Shown in pieces: positions 10,447-19,377 of a DNA stretch of 64,000 bases. Made by a program: the position numbers and the translations under genes. The stretch's first letter is position 1, and the number at the start of each line of letters is the position of its first letter. The notes beneath the pieces were generated by a model. That model did not search any database, was not told the DNA's origin, and saw only the letters and a program-made list of their open reading frames with translations. The stretch is from Paucibacter sp. Y2R2-4 (GTDB taxonomy: Bacteria > Pseudomonadota > Gammaproteobacteria > Burkholderiales > Burkholderiaceae_C): contig NZ_JAJIRO010000001.1 in assembly GCF_025717535.1 (NCBI RefSeq), positions 1,302,001 to 1,366,000 on the forward strand, given 5' to 3'.

Positions 10447-11109
10447 ATGAAGCTCTTTCTCGATTTCCTGCCGCTGATTCTGTTCTTTGGCACCTTCAAA
10501 TACGCGGAATCGCACAAGGAATGGGCTTCAGCCTTCGCCAGCGAGCACTTCGGTTTCATGGTCTCCGGCGGCGTGGTGGGCCTGGAAGAAGGCCCAGTTC
10601 TGCTCGCCACCTTGGTCGTCATGCTGGCCACGCTGACCCAGGCCCTGGTCATCAAGCTGCAAGGCAAGAAGATCGATCTGATGCTGTGGATCAGCCTGGG
10701 CCTGGTGGTCACCCTGGGCGGCGCCACCATCTGGTTCCACAACGAGACCTTCATCAAATGGAAGCCCACCGGCCTGTACTGGGCCATGGCCTTGACCTTC
10801 TGGGCCTCGCAAGCCTTCTGGGGCAAGAATTTGATCAAGACCATGCTGGGCGCCGAGCTCGAGTTGCCCACCGAAGTCTGGCAAAACCTAAACCGGGCTT
10901 GGGTGCTGTTCTTCGCCTTCATGGGGGTTTTGAACATCTATGTGGCCTACAGCTACTCCACGTCGGCTTGGGCCAACTTCAAAGCCTTCGGCACCACTGG
11001 CTTGATCTTGGTTTTCACCGTAGCTCAAGGCGTTTACCTAAGCCGGCACCTGCCCGAGCTGCCCGCCAAGGACGAAGCCGCAGGCAAGGAAGAAGGCAGC
11101 AAGCCATGA
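10447..11109 (+). CDS. yciB: Inner-membrane-spanning protein YciB (septation protein A family)
   Basis: A small polytopic inner-membrane protein of the YciB/IspZ family, implicated in cell-envelope integrity and septation. It starts with the typical MKLFLDFLPLILFFGTFKYA and shows GATIWFHNETFIKWKPT and FWASQAFWGKNLI, with about five or six membrane segments. The family usually ends near residue 180-205; here a charged tail (KDEAAGKEEGSKP) brings it to 220. It overlaps the downstream bolA gene by four bases (ATGA). Confidence 0.93.
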   Translation: MKLFLDFLPLILFFGTFKYAESHKEWASAFASEHFGFMVSGGVVGLEEGPVLLATLVVMLATLTQALVIKLQGKKIDLMLWISLGLVVTLGGATIWFHNETFIKWKPTGLYWAMALTFWASQAFWGKNLIKTMLGAELELPTEVWQNLNRAWVLFFAFMGVLNIYVAYSYSTSAWANFKAFGTTGLILVFTVAQGVYLSRHLPELPAKDEAAGKEEGSKP

Positions 11110-11408
11110 GCACCACACCCGCAAGTACACCGACAAGCACACCCAAGGCCAGCTTGGCTGAGATCGAAGCCCGGCTGCGCGCCAGCCTAGAACCCACGCT
11201 GCTGAAGCTGCAAGACGACAGCCATCAACACGCCGGCCATGCTGGCGCCAAAGAAGGCGGCCACTACAGCCTGAGCATCGTCAGCGCCCGCTTTACAGGG
11301 CTTAACCGAGTGGCACGGCATCGGCTCGTATATCATTGCTTGGCAGAGTTGATGCAGCAAGGCATCCATGCGCTGGCGGTTGATGCCCGCGCGCCGGAAG
11401 AAGCCTGA
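11106..11408 (+). CDS. bolA: BolA family protein
   Basis: BolA-type protein of 100 residues, a family that works with monothiol glutaredoxins in Fe-S handling and as a morphogene regulator. The fold is visible as IEARLRASLEPTLLKLQDDSHQHAGHAG, then HYSLSIVSARFTG and the conserved HRLVYHCLAELMQQGIHALAVDA helix. The first 14 residues are a Thr/Ser/Pro-rich extension. The ATG at 11106 overlaps the yciB stop. A short GC stem followed by seven T lies just downstream. Confidence 0.92.
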   Translation: MSTTPASTPTSTPKASLAEIEARLRASLEPTLLKLQDDSHQHAGHAGAKEGGHYSLSIVSARFTGLNRVARHRLVYHCLAELMQQGIHALAVDARAPEEA

Positions 11409-11442
11409 GCCCAGCAAATCCGCTCCACGTACTTACCCTTAA

Positions 11443-11467
11443 GCGCCCTCACAGGCGCCATTTTTTT
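11443..11467 (+). terminator. Possible terminator after bolA
   Basis: A 5-bp stem (GCGCC/GGCGC, 6-base loop) followed after two bases by seven T. The stem is short, so it may only attenuate reading into the parvulin gene 23 bases further on. Confidence 0.45.
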
Positions 11468-11489
11468 AGCCCAATAAAGCGCCATCTCC

Positions 11490-12287
11490 ATGAAGAAGAA
11501 TTTGTTCGCCGTTGTGGCCTTGTCCGCCGCCCTGCTGCCCGTCTTGGCCAGTGCGCAAAACATCGCCATCGTCAATGGCAAGCCGGTGCCCAAGGCCCGC
11601 GCCGAGCAGTTGATTGCCCAGGTCACCAAGAGTGGCCAGCAGCAGCGCACGCCTGAGCTGGAAGCCCAGGTCAAGGACGAAGTCGTGCTGCGCGAGATCT
11701 TCCTGCAAGAAGCCGAAAAGCGCGGTATCCCTGCCAGCGCCGACTACAAGGCACAAATGGAAATGGCCCGTCAGAGCATTCTGATTCGTGAGCTGTTCGC
11801 CGATTTCGCCAAGAAGAACCCGGTGAGCGATGCCGATGCCAAGGCCGAGTACGACAAGTTCAAGGCCCAGAACAGCGGCCAAGAATTCCGTGCTCGCCAC
11901 ATCCTGGTGGAAAAGGAAGACGAAGCCAAGGCCTTGATCGCTCAGATCAAGGGCGGCGCCAAGTTTGAAGACCTTGCCACCAAAAACTCCAAGGACCCCG
12001 GCTCGGCCGCCAATGGTGGCGATCTGGATTGGGCCAATGGCAACAGCTATGTGAAGGAATTCACCGAGGCGCTGAGCAAGCTGCAAAAGGGCGAGATGAC
12101 CCAAGAGCCGGTCAAGTCGCAGTTCGGCTATCACATCATCAAGCTGGAAGACACCCGCGAAGCCCAGTTCCCCGCTTTTGACGATGTCAAGGCGCAGATC
12201 GTGCAGCGCCTGAACCAACAAAAGGTCGGCAGCTTCCAGCAAGAGCTGAAGTCCAAGGCCAAGACCGATTACAAGTTCGCCAACTAA
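11490..12287 (+). CDS. Periplasmic peptidyl-prolyl isomerase, parvulin type
   Basis: Probable periplasmic parvulin chaperone. The 265-residue protein has a signal peptide (KKNLFAVVALSAALLPVLASA, cleavage near residue 22), then an N-terminal SurA/PpiC-like helical region starting IAIVNGKPVPKARAEQ. The parvulin domain follows, with EFRARHILV, FEDLATKNSKDPGSAANGGDL and QFGYHIIKLED, and a short basic C-terminal helix. The layout matches the small chaperone-active parvulins found in Bordetella and other Burkholderiales after yciB-bolA. Clients are unknown but probably outer-membrane proteins. Confidence 0.9.
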   Translation: MKKNLFAVVALSAALLPVLASAQNIAIVNGKPVPKARAEQLIAQVTKSGQQQRTPELEAQVKDEVVLREIFLQEAEKRGIPASADYKAQMEMARQSILIRELFADFAKKNPVSDADAKAEYDKFKAQNSGQEFRARHILVEKEDEAKALIAQIKGGAKFEDLATKNSKDPGSAANGGDLDWANGNSYVKEFTEALSKLQKGEMTQEPVKSQFGYHIIKLEDTREAQFPAFDDVKAQIVQRLNQQKVGSFQQELKSKAKTDYKFAN

Positions 12288-12472
12288 AGCCTCGAGGGCA
12301 GCGAGCCGGCGTATTGCTGGCTCGATGCTCCGAGCCTTTGGACGGTTTATTTGAGGGCCGCGTCTTGTCGAACACGAGGCCACCCTCAACTAGCTCGTAC
12401 TGCCAACCCGCGCAGCGCCTTTGATGGCGGCGCGGGTTTCTTTTTTGATTGCATAGCCCAAGGACATTTCGC

Positions 12473-13024
12473 GTGTCTGCTTCCCGCCTGGCTCGTCGAA
12501 TACTGCCGCACCCCGACACCTTGGCTCAAACCAAGGGCTTGAAGTGGTTAGGGCACTATCTGGCCCCGCGGCCTTGGCTGTGGGTGGCGCATCGCCGGCG
12601 TGTGGCCTTGGGCGTTGCGGTCGGGCTGGCTGCTGGCGTGATCCCACTGCCGACGCAAATGGTGCTGGCTGCCCTACTGGCCATCGTTTGCCGCGCCAAT
12701 GTGGCGGCGGCGATTGCAGCGACCTGGCTGACCAATCCCTTCACCTTGGTGCCGATCTGGAGCTTGGCGATAGCGCTGGGCCGTATGGCCTCAGGCCACA
12801 CCGGCCCGATCGCCACGCCGGAGATGCTGGCGATTGACTGGGCCCAACCCGCCAGTTGGTGGCCCTCGCTTTGGGCCGGCATCCAGTCGCTGGGGGAGCC
12901 GCTGTTGATCGGCCTGCCGCTCGCGGGCCTGGTGCTGGGCGCGCTGGCCTATCTGCTCGTTTACTTTGGCTGGTGGGCCGTCATCAAGGGCGAGCGCTGG
13001 CGGCGGCTGCGCCGTCGTCGATAG
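12473..13024 (+). CDS. DUF2062 membrane protein
   Basis: Function unknown. DUF2062 proteins have a basic N-terminal segment and about three membrane helices. Here RRRVALGVAVGLAAGVIPLPTQM and WLTNPFTLVPIW are the family hallmarks. I chose the GTG at 12473 because AAGGA lies eight bases upstream; a TTG at 12449 in the same frame lacks this. The protein is 183 residues and ends in an Arg-rich tail. It is convergent with the ABC ATPase gene. Confidence 0.85.
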   Translation: MSASRLARRILPHPDTLAQTKGLKWLGHYLAPRPWLWVAHRRRVALGVAVGLAAGVIPLPTQMVLAALLAIVCRANVAAAIAATWLTNPFTLVPIWSLAIALGRMASGHTGPIATPEMLAIDWAQPASWWPSLWAGIQSLGEPLLIGLPLAGLVLGALAYLLVYFGWWAVIKGERWRRLRRRR

Positions 13025-13050
13025 CCGCCCGCAATATCGCCTTCTGGTGT

Positions 13051-13746
13051 TCAGACACCGGTAGCGTCGACAACTTCGGCGGCCAAACCGCCGGCCTCGA
13101 TGCGCAACTGCCGCTGGCAACGCTGCGCGATGCCGATGTCATGCGTCACCAAGACCAAGGTCGTACCCACCTCGCGGTTCAACTCGAACATCAACTCCAT
13201 CACCGCTGCGCCGGTGGCAAAGTCCAAGCTGCCGGTGGGCTCGTCCGCCAGCAATAAAGCGGGCCGCATGACAAAAGCGCGCGCCAGCGCCACACGCTGC
13301 TGCTCACCGCCGGACAACACCCGCGGGTAGTGGCTCAAACGCTGCGACAGCCCCACGCGCCCCAACATCTGCGTGGCCAGGGCCCGCGCATCTCGGTCAC
13401 CACGCAATTCCAGCGGCAGCATCACGTTTTCCAAAGCCGTCAAATTGGGCAGCAACTGAAAACTCTGGAACACAAAACCCAGCTCGGCACCGCGCACGGC
13501 GGCACGCTGGTCTTCGTCCAGCACAAACAGGTCTTGGCCGCGCAGACGGACCGTGCCGCTGCTGGGCGTGTCCAAGCCGGCCAGAATTGCCAGCAAGGTG
13601 CTCTTGCCGGAACCCGAAGCTCCGACGATGGCCACCGATTCCTGCGCCGCCAGGGTAAAAGAGATGTCGTGGAGAATCGTCAACTCGCCGGTCGCGTCTT
13701 GTACGCGTTTGCTGACCTGATCGACTTCAACAATATTGACTGCCAT
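13051..13746 (-). CDS. ybbA: ABC transporter ATP-binding protein, LolD/YbbA-like
   Basis: ATPase subunit of an ABC system of the LolD/MacB class. Visible motifs are the Walker A GASGSGKSTLL, Q-loop FVFQSFQLLPNLTALENVMLP, signature LSGGEQQRVALARA, Walker B LLLADEPTGSLD and H-loop VTHD. It is divergent from the tesA-like gene with 15 bases between the start codons, the same arrangement as ybbA/tesA in E. coli, which favours YbbA over LolD. No permease gene is adjacent, so its partner is unknown. Confidence 0.85.
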   Translation of the reverse strand: MAVNIVEVDQVSKRVQDATGELTILHDISFTLAAQESVAIVGASGSGKSTLLAILAGLDTPSSGTVRLRGQDLFVLDEDQRAAVRGAELGFVFQSFQLLPNLTALENVMLPLELRGDRDARALATQMLGRVGLSQRLSHYPRVLSGGEQQRVALARAFVMRPALLLADEPTGSLDFATGAAVMELMFELNREVGTTLVLVTHDIGIAQRCQRQLRIEAGGLAAEVVDATGV

Positions 13747-13761
13747 TGAACGGGAACCCTG

Positions 13762-14433
13762 GTGAAGACACTGAGACGACGAGATTGTGGCGCCTACTTT
13801 AGCGCCTTGACCCTAGCGGCCGTATTCACCAGCACCGGGTCAGGTCTTGCCCAGGCCACCGCGGCCAAAACCGCGCCCTTGCTCGTGGTGGTGGGCGACA
13901 GCCTGTCAGCCGAGTACGGGCTGTCACGCGGTCAAGGCTGGGTGGCTCTGCTGGAGCAGCGACTGCGCGAGCAGAAGCATCCCCATCAGGTCTTGAACGC
14001 CAGCATCAGCGGCGATACCACGGCAGGCGGCCGTGCTCGGCTGGGAGCGCTGCTGCAGCAGCACAAGCCGGCCATCGTCATCATCGAGCTGGGCGGCAAT
14101 GACGCCTTGCGCGGCTTGCCGCTCGCCTCAACGCGCGAGAACTTGCTGGCGATGAGCCAAGCCGCCAAGGCCGCCGGGGCCAAGGTCTTGATTGCGGGCA
14201 TGCAGGTGCCGCCGAACTATGGCGCCAGCTACGGCCGCGAATTTGCCGGCCTGTTCGAACAAGTGGCCAAGGCAGAAAAGACGGCCCTGGTGCCTTTCTT
14301 GCTGAAAGGCGTGGCCGACCGGCCAGATGCCATGGACTGGTTTCAGGCCGATCGCATCCACCCCTTGGCCAAGGCCCATCCCATCATGCTGGATCAGGTT
14401 TGGCCTGCCTTGCAGCCACTGCTCAAGAACTAA
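13762..14433 (+). CDS. tesA: SGNH-family arylesterase / lysophospholipase, TesA-like
   Basis: Periplasmic esterase of the GDSL/SGNH family, acting on acyl esters, thioesters or lysophospholipids. After a probable signal peptide (first 30 residues or so) come block I VVGDSLSAEYGL (nucleophile Ser), the block II Gly region, block III GGNDALRG and block V DRIHPLAKAH (Asp and His). It starts with GTG at 13762, 15 bases from the divergent ABC ATPase start; the promoters must therefore overlap the coding regions. Length, 223 residues, is normal. Confidence 0.88.
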   Translation: MKTLRRRDCGAYFSALTLAAVFTSTGSGLAQATAAKTAPLLVVVGDSLSAEYGLSRGQGWVALLEQRLREQKHPHQVLNASISGDTTAGGRARLGALLQQHKPAIVIIELGGNDALRGLPLASTRENLLAMSQAAKAAGAKVLIAGMQVPPNYGASYGREFAGLFEQVAKAEKTALVPFLLKGVADRPDAMDWFQADRIHPLAKAHPIMLDQVWPALQPLLKN

Positions 14434-14442
14434 GTCTCAAGC

Positions 14443-16380
14443 TCAGCGCTCAGCTTCGCCACGACGGCGCTCACCGCTAGGACGAGCGGAGTCTTCGGCG
14501 CGACCGCGCCTGGGGCCAGCATCCTCAGCGCGTGGCTGAGGGGCCTGAGCTTGCGGGCGGGCCGGCTCGGCTTGGGGTCGCGGCATCTGAGGCGCTGAGG
14601 GCATTTCCATCGCCCTGGGCCGCTCGACTTGGCGTTCCACTTGCCGTTCAGCCGATCGTTCCATGGGCCGCTCAAATCCAGGGTTACGGCTCGGCCCCAT
14701 ATTGCGATCCGGGCCAGTGTCCGCTGCACGATCCGAGGTTCGCTCCGATGCGCGCCTTGCCAGCGCCTCACGCTCTTCGCGTTCAACACGCTGCGCACGC
14801 TCCAGCCGCTCCACTCGGTCCTGGCGCTCCCGCGACTCGTCGCGCATCACAGCCAGGCCCTGCGGCGTCGGGGCCGTTGGCGCAGCCTGAGTGCTCACAG
14901 CGCCAGGGCGCTGCGGCCCAGCCTCTACCGCCCCGGCTCCCGGCCGAGGCTGATCGCGGTCACGCTCACGTTCACGCTCACGTCGGCTCAGCTGTTCGCT
15001 GCGCCAAGCCATATCGGGCGCAGGGCGTTGCGGGGCGACAGCTTCAGTCACCGGGCGAACCGGCAGCGCGGTAGCAAGCTCTTGCCGAGCGGGAGGCGCA
15101 GGCAGCGGCCGTGCCGGACCGATTTCCTTGGCCGGCATGGCTTGCACAGCCCCGCCCTGCCCCGGCAAATAGCTGACGGCACCGGGCACCTCGAAATTGC
15201 TGCGCGGCCGCCGCACTGTGACCGGATCGGGGTCGATATTGATGCGATGCTTGTAGGCCGGGCTGTGCTGATAGTGCGGCACATAGACTTCACGCGGCGC
15301 CAAGGGGTACCAGCCGTAATGAGGGCGCGGGGGACGTGCTCCGCCAATCGTGACGCCAATGCTGACCGACGGCCCGCCCACCCAGGCCACCAGGGCCGGC
15401 GCATACACCGGTCGGCTCACATACACACCTGGCGACCAGCACCAGCGGCCACCCCAGCTGACCCAACGCCCATAGTGAAAAGGCGCAAAGCCCCAGGGCG
15501 CGTCGTCCACCCAGGTCCAGCCCCAATGGCGTGACCAAGCCCAACGACCATGGCGGTATGGCGCCCAGCCCACCGCCACCACGGTCGGGATCCAAACATT
15601 GCCGTACTCAGGCGACTGCTCCCAACGGCCATGCCGATCAAGATCTTCAGCGCCGGTCATCTCTGGCGAAACATAGCGTTGACTGACCCCGGAGGCAAAG
15701 ATGTCGCCTTCGGCACGGCTTTGCGCCATCACCCAGTCGCCAAAGCCATCACCCCTTAAGGTTTGGCGCTCGGTGCGCGGGCCGCCGGCCCACCAGAACT
15801 CGGCCTGTTCACCGTCTTGCAGCCAAACCGGCTGGCTTTGCTCACCACGCTTGAATTCGAAGCGGCTGCGGCCCTGCATCGCGTAAACACGGCTGCCGCG
15901 ATCGAGTTGCTCAACCCGGTACAGGCCTTCGCGCTCTGCAAACACCGTGCCTTCACGAGTCAGAACCTTGTATTCATTCACCGCTTCTTGCGAGCGCAAA
16001 CGCAGGCCTAAATCACCTTTGGCCACTTGTAGCAACACGCGGCCTTCGTCCAGTTGGGTGAACTCCAAGTCGCTGCGCTCGTCCAACCACAAGCTGGTGG
16101 AGCCAATACGCAGGCTGATGCGAGATCGCTCATCGGTGCGCAGGCGATCGCCCTCCGCCACCGTCTGGTTGCGGGTGACACGCACCCACTCCTTGGTCTC
16201 GGCATCAAACAGCCAAGCGTCCCCAGTGACTTCGGCCACACGGCCCGCGCGCGTCGGCGGGTCGGCCCAAGCGCTGGGGGCAGCCAGGCCCAACAGGCCC
16301 GCAAGGCCAATAAGGCCCACAGCTAGCGCGAAGCCTCGGCCCCAAGAGGCGATTCGTTGATTCCAAGCGGCAGCAAACAT
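14443..16380 (-). CDS. FecR-domain / DUF6600 secreted protein with charged tail
   Basis: Exported protein of unknown role. A signal peptide (LGLAAPSAWA, cleavage near residue 39) is followed by a FecR-like beta region (GRVAEVTGDAWLFD, EGDRLRTDERSRISLRIGS). A DUF6600-type block then holds many W/G/Y motifs (PYRHGRWAWSRHWGWTW, WGFAPFHYGRW, GRWCWSPG). The last 250 residues are low-complexity, rich in Arg, Glu, Pro and Ala, with runs such as RREREREDRD-like sequence. Such proteins are common in Burkholderiales and are probably envelope or periplasmic. Nothing nearby points to a pathway. Confidence 0.7.
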   Translation of the reverse strand: MFAAAWNQRIASWGRGFALAVGLIGLAGLLGLAAPSAWADPPTRAGRVAEVTGDAWLFDAETKEWVRVTRNQTVAEGDRLRTDERSRISLRIGSTSLWLDERSDLEFTQLDEGRVLLQVAKGDLGLRLRSQEAVNEYKVLTREGTVFAEREGLYRVEQLDRGSRVYAMQGRSRFEFKRGEQSQPVWLQDGEQAEFWWAGGPRTERQTLRGDGFGDWVMAQSRAEGDIFASGVSQRYVSPEMTGAEDLDRHGRWEQSPEYGNVWIPTVVAVGWAPYRHGRWAWSRHWGWTWVDDAPWGFAPFHYGRWVSWGGRWCWSPGVYVSRPVYAPALVAWVGGPSVSIGVTIGGARPPRPHYGWYPLAPREVYVPHYQHSPAYKHRINIDPDPVTVRRPRSNFEVPGAVSYLPGQGGAVQAMPAKEIGPARPLPAPPARQELATALPVRPVTEAVAPQRPAPDMAWRSEQLSRRERERERDRDQPRPGAGAVEAGPQRPGAVSTQAAPTAPTPQGLAVMRDESRERQDRVERLERAQRVEREEREALARRASERTSDRAADTGPDRNMGPSRNPGFERPMERSAERQVERQVERPRAMEMPSAPQMPRPQAEPARPQAQAPQPRAEDAGPRRGRAEDSARPSGERRRGEAER

Positions 16381-16482
16381 GGCAAGCTCCTTCCGTGGAG
16401 TTCAACGCCCAGGCCCTCGTTCGCGCCGACCAGCTTTACAAACTATTGCACGGCTCCCCTCTAAAGAGGGATCCCGAGAGGC

Positions 16483-17022
16483 TCAGTCGTCGACGTTCGG
16501 GTCCAGCGCCGGGAACAGCACCGAGGTGTAGCCAAAACGGCTGAAGTCCTTGATGCGCATCGGGTACAGCAGGCCCTGCAGGTGATCGCATTCGTGCTGC
16601 ACCACGCGGGCATGAAAGCCCTCGGCCTCGCGCTCAAAGAGCTGGCCCATTTCATCGAAACCGCTGTAGCGGATGCGCTCAAAACGATCGACCACGCCGC
16701 GCAAGCCCGGCACCGACAAGCAACCCTCCCAGCCCTCGACCTGCTGATCCGACAAGGGCGTGACAAGCGGGTTGATCAAAATCGTCGGCGGCACCGGCGG
16801 CGCCTCGGGGTAGCGCTCATTGCTTTGAAAGCCAAAGATCACCAGCTGCAAATCCACGCCGATCTGAGGTGCCGCCAAGCCGGCGCCGTTGGCCGCCTTC
16901 ATGGTTTCAAACATATCGGCGATCAAGGCCTTCAAGGCCGGCGTGCCGAATTCAGTCACCGGCTGAGCCACGCGCAAGAGGCGCGGATCGCCCATCTTCA
17001 GGATTTCATGTACGGCCATCAT
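16483..17022 (-). CDS. def: Peptide deformylase
   Basis: Removes the N-formyl group from new proteins, a metal-dependent cytoplasmic enzyme. All three motifs are present: [18 protein letters not shown] (metal Cys) and QHECDHLQG (two metal His and catalytic Glu). The 179-residue length is typical. The start is either of two adjacent ATG codons (17022 or 17019). It is not followed by fmt, so it may be a second deformylase copy; that cannot be decided here. Confidence 0.94.
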   Translation of the reverse strand: MMAVHEILKMGDPRLLRVAQPVTEFGTPALKALIADMFETMKAANGAGLAAPQIGVDLQLVIFGFQSNERYPEAPPVPPTILINPLVTPLSDQQVEGWEGCLSVPGLRGVVDRFERIRYSGFDEMGQLFEREAEGFHARVVQHECDHLQGLLYPMRIKDFSRFGYTSVLFPALDPNVDD

Positions 17023-17066
17023 CTGCCCTCTGAGCTATCGTGCGAGGGATTCTAAGGAGCCGCCCT

Positions 17067-18038
17067 GTGCACCATATTCCCGAGGACTTTCTCCAACCGC
17101 TGGGCGAAGGCATCTACGCCATCGATACCGGTTTTCAGCGCCCGCGCTTTGATGCGGCCTACCTGATCGTTGAGGCAGGGCGTGCCGCCTTCATCGACAC
17201 CGGCACCAACCACGCGGTCCCGCGCCTCTTGGCGGCCCTGGCCTCGCTGGGCCTGACGCCAGACTGTGTCGACTGGGTCATCCCCACCCATGTGCACCTG
17301 GACCATGCCGGCGGCGTCGGCTTGCTGATGCAGTCTCTGCCCCATGCCCAAGTCTTGGTGCATCCGCGCGGCCTGCGGCACATGATCGACCCCTCGGCCT
17401 TGTTCAAGGGCGCCTTGGCGGTCTATGGCGCCGAGGAAATGCAGCGCTCTTACGGTGAGCTGCAGCCGGTGCCGGCGGAGCGAGCGCAGGCCAGCTTTGA
17501 TGAGCAAACCATTCACCTGGCCGGCCGGCCGCTCTTGTTGATCGACACCCCCGGCCACGCTCGCCATCACCATTGCATTTGGGATGCTCGCAGCCAGTCC
17601 TGGTTCACTGGCGACACCTTTGGTCTGAGCTACCGGGAGTTTGATCAAGACGGTCGAGCCTGGCTCTTGCCCACCAGCACGCCGGTGCAGTTCGAGCCCG
17701 AGGCCTTGCGCGCCTCCGTGCAGCGCCTGCTGAGCTACGCACCGCAGTCCATGTTGTTGACGCATTACGGCCGCATTGGCCATAACGCAGAAGACGTGCA
17801 GCGTTTGGCCACGCTGCTGCTGGGGCAGGTGCAGCAGATGGAGGATCTAGGCCTTGCGCTGCGCAGCGCAAGCGAGCGCCATACGCAACTCAAGCTCGGC
17901 TTGCAAGAAATCTATCTGCAAAGTCTGCGAGCCCATGGCTGCCCCCTGCCTGAGCAGGCGCAACTAGACCTATTGGCCATGGACATCGAATTGAATGCCC
18001 AGGGGCTGGCGGTGTGGCTGGACAAGCAGCCCGCTTGA
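17067..18038 (+). CDS. MBL-fold metallo-hydrolase
   Basis: Metallo-beta-lactamase-fold hydrolase with substrate unknown. The zinc signature THVHLDHAGG is at about residues 75-84, followed by DTPGHARHHHCIW and FTGDTFGLSY, which supply further metal ligands. I chose GTG at 17067 because AAGGAG lies seven bases upstream; the frame is open to a GTG at 17040 without such a site. The protein is 323 residues. The C-terminal 80 residues form a predicted helical region (LRSASERHTQLKLGLQ). It is divergent from def. Confidence 0.82.
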   Translation: MHHIPEDFLQPLGEGIYAIDTGFQRPRFDAAYLIVEAGRAAFIDTGTNHAVPRLLAALASLGLTPDCVDWVIPTHVHLDHAGGVGLLMQSLPHAQVLVHPRGLRHMIDPSALFKGALAVYGAEEMQRSYGELQPVPAERAQASFDEQTIHLAGRPLLLIDTPGHARHHHCIWDARSQSWFTGDTFGLSYREFDQDGRAWLLPTSTPVQFEPEALRASVQRLLSYAPQSMLLTHYGRIGHNAEDVQRLATLLLGQVQQMEDLGLALRSASERHTQLKLGLQEIYLQSLRAHGCPLPEQAQLDLLAMDIELNAQGLAVWLDKQPA

Positions 18039-18055
18039 ACTTGGCTTGAGCGACG

Positions 18056-18073
18056 ACGCGGCGTTTGCCGCGT
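18056..18073. terminator. Hairpin between convergent genes
   Basis: A perfect 7-bp stem (ACGCGGC/GCCGCGT) with a GTTT loop lies in the 50-base gap between the MBL hydrolase and the epimerase gene. No T run follows on either strand, so intrinsic termination is only a possibility. Confidence 0.35.
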
Positions 18074-18088
18074 GTCACTCCAAGCAAA

Positions 18089-19096
18089 TCAGACCTTGTA
18101 GTACTCGCGGTACCAGGCCACAAACTTGGCCACGCCGTCAGGCACCGGCATGGCGGGGCGGAATCCGGTCCAGGCGGCCAGCTCTTCCACGTCTGCATGG
18201 GTGGCGGGCACATCGCCGTCTTGCAGCGGCATGAAGTTCTTCTGCGCCTCTTGGCCCACCGCCTTTTCAATGGCTTCGATGAAGCCCATCAGCTGGATCG
18301 GGTCGTGATTGCCAATGTTGAAGACGCGGTACGGCGCATCGGAATGCGCCGGGTCGCTCTTCACCGGGTCATAGCCGGGCTCGGGCGTGGCCACACGGTC
18401 CAGGACGCGCACGACACCTTCGGCGATATCGTCGATGTAAGTGAAGTCACGAATCATCTTGCCGTGGTTGAACACATTGATGGGCTTGCCCTCAATGATG
18501 GCCTTGGTGAACAAGAACAAGGCCATGTCCGGCCGACCCCAGGGGCCGTAGACGGTGAAGAAGCGCAGGCCGGTGGTCGGCAGGCGGAACAAATGGCTGT
18601 AGGTGTGCGCCATCAGCTCATTGGCCTTTTTGGTGGCCGCGTACAAGCTCACCGGATGGTCCACGCTGTGATGCTCGGAGAAAGGCATCAAGGTGTTGCC
18701 GCCATACACGCTGGAGCTGGAGGCGTAGGCCAAGTGCTCCACCTTGTTGTGGCGGCAGCCTTCCAAGATATTGGTAAAGCCGACGATATTGCTCTCGATG
18801 TAAGCGTGCGGGTTCTCAATCGAGTAGCGCACCCCGGCCTGGGCCGCCAAGTGCACCACGCGGTCAAACTTCTCGGAGGCAAACAGCTGGGCAATGCCGT
18901 CTTTATCGGCCACGTCCATCTTCACAAAGCTAAAGCCCGGCAGCGGCGTCAGGCGCGCCAGGCGGTCATGCTTGAGTTGTGGGTCGTAGTAATCATTGAG
19001 ATTGTCCAGGCCGACCACCTGGTCGCCGCGGGCCAGCAAGAGCTGGCTGACATGCATGCCGATAAAGCCGGCCGCGCCGGTAACGAGAACTTTCAC
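18089..19096 (-). CDS. UDP-glucuronate 4-epimerase-like SDR
   Basis: Extended short-chain dehydrogenase that probably interconverts UDP-glucuronate and UDP-galacturonate. It has the NAD loop [16 protein letters not shown], the SSSVYGGN strand, the YAATKKANE catalytic Tyr-Lys pair and the [14 protein letters not shown] block, typical of uronate epimerases. The best start is GTG at 19096, preceded by AGGAG; upstream in-frame sequence is not protein-like. It is 335 residues, the family norm. It is divergent from wecB and would use the product of ugd. Confidence 0.88.
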   Translation of the reverse strand: MKVLVTGAAGFIGMHVSQLLLARGDQVVGLDNLNDYYDPQLKHDRLARLTPLPGFSFVKMDVADKDGIAQLFASEKFDRVVHLAAQAGVRYSIENPHAYIESNIVGFTNILEGCRHNKVEHLAYASSSSVYGGNTLMPFSEHHSVDHPVSLYAATKKANELMAHTYSHLFRLPTTGLRFFTVYGPWGRPDMALFLFTKAIIEGKPINVFNHGKMIRDFTYIDDIAEGVVRVLDRVATPEPGYDPVKSDPAHSDAPYRVFNIGNHDPIQLMGFIEAIEKAVGQEAQKNFMPLQDGDVPATHADVEELAAWTGFRPAMPVPDGVAKFVAWYREYYKV

Positions 19097-19377
19097 GCAA
19101 TCTCCTGGTTCATGGGCTTTGTCTTTTTTCGCCCGCCTGCCCTGTGCAACGCCATGGGGTGTCGCAGCCCGGCATTCTCGCCGAGAAGCATGACTGCGAC
19201 CCCGCTGTCGGCACACAAGCTCGCCCCTACGCCGTGAAGCCGATCACGCAGGCAGGTTTGTCATTGCCATCAAGCCTACACAAGCCCCCCATAGAATGGA
19301 CCTCTAAGAGGAAAGACCAACCTATACAACAACCTGATGCCCATGCAGGCATCCGCACCTTGCGAGAACACCAGCCC

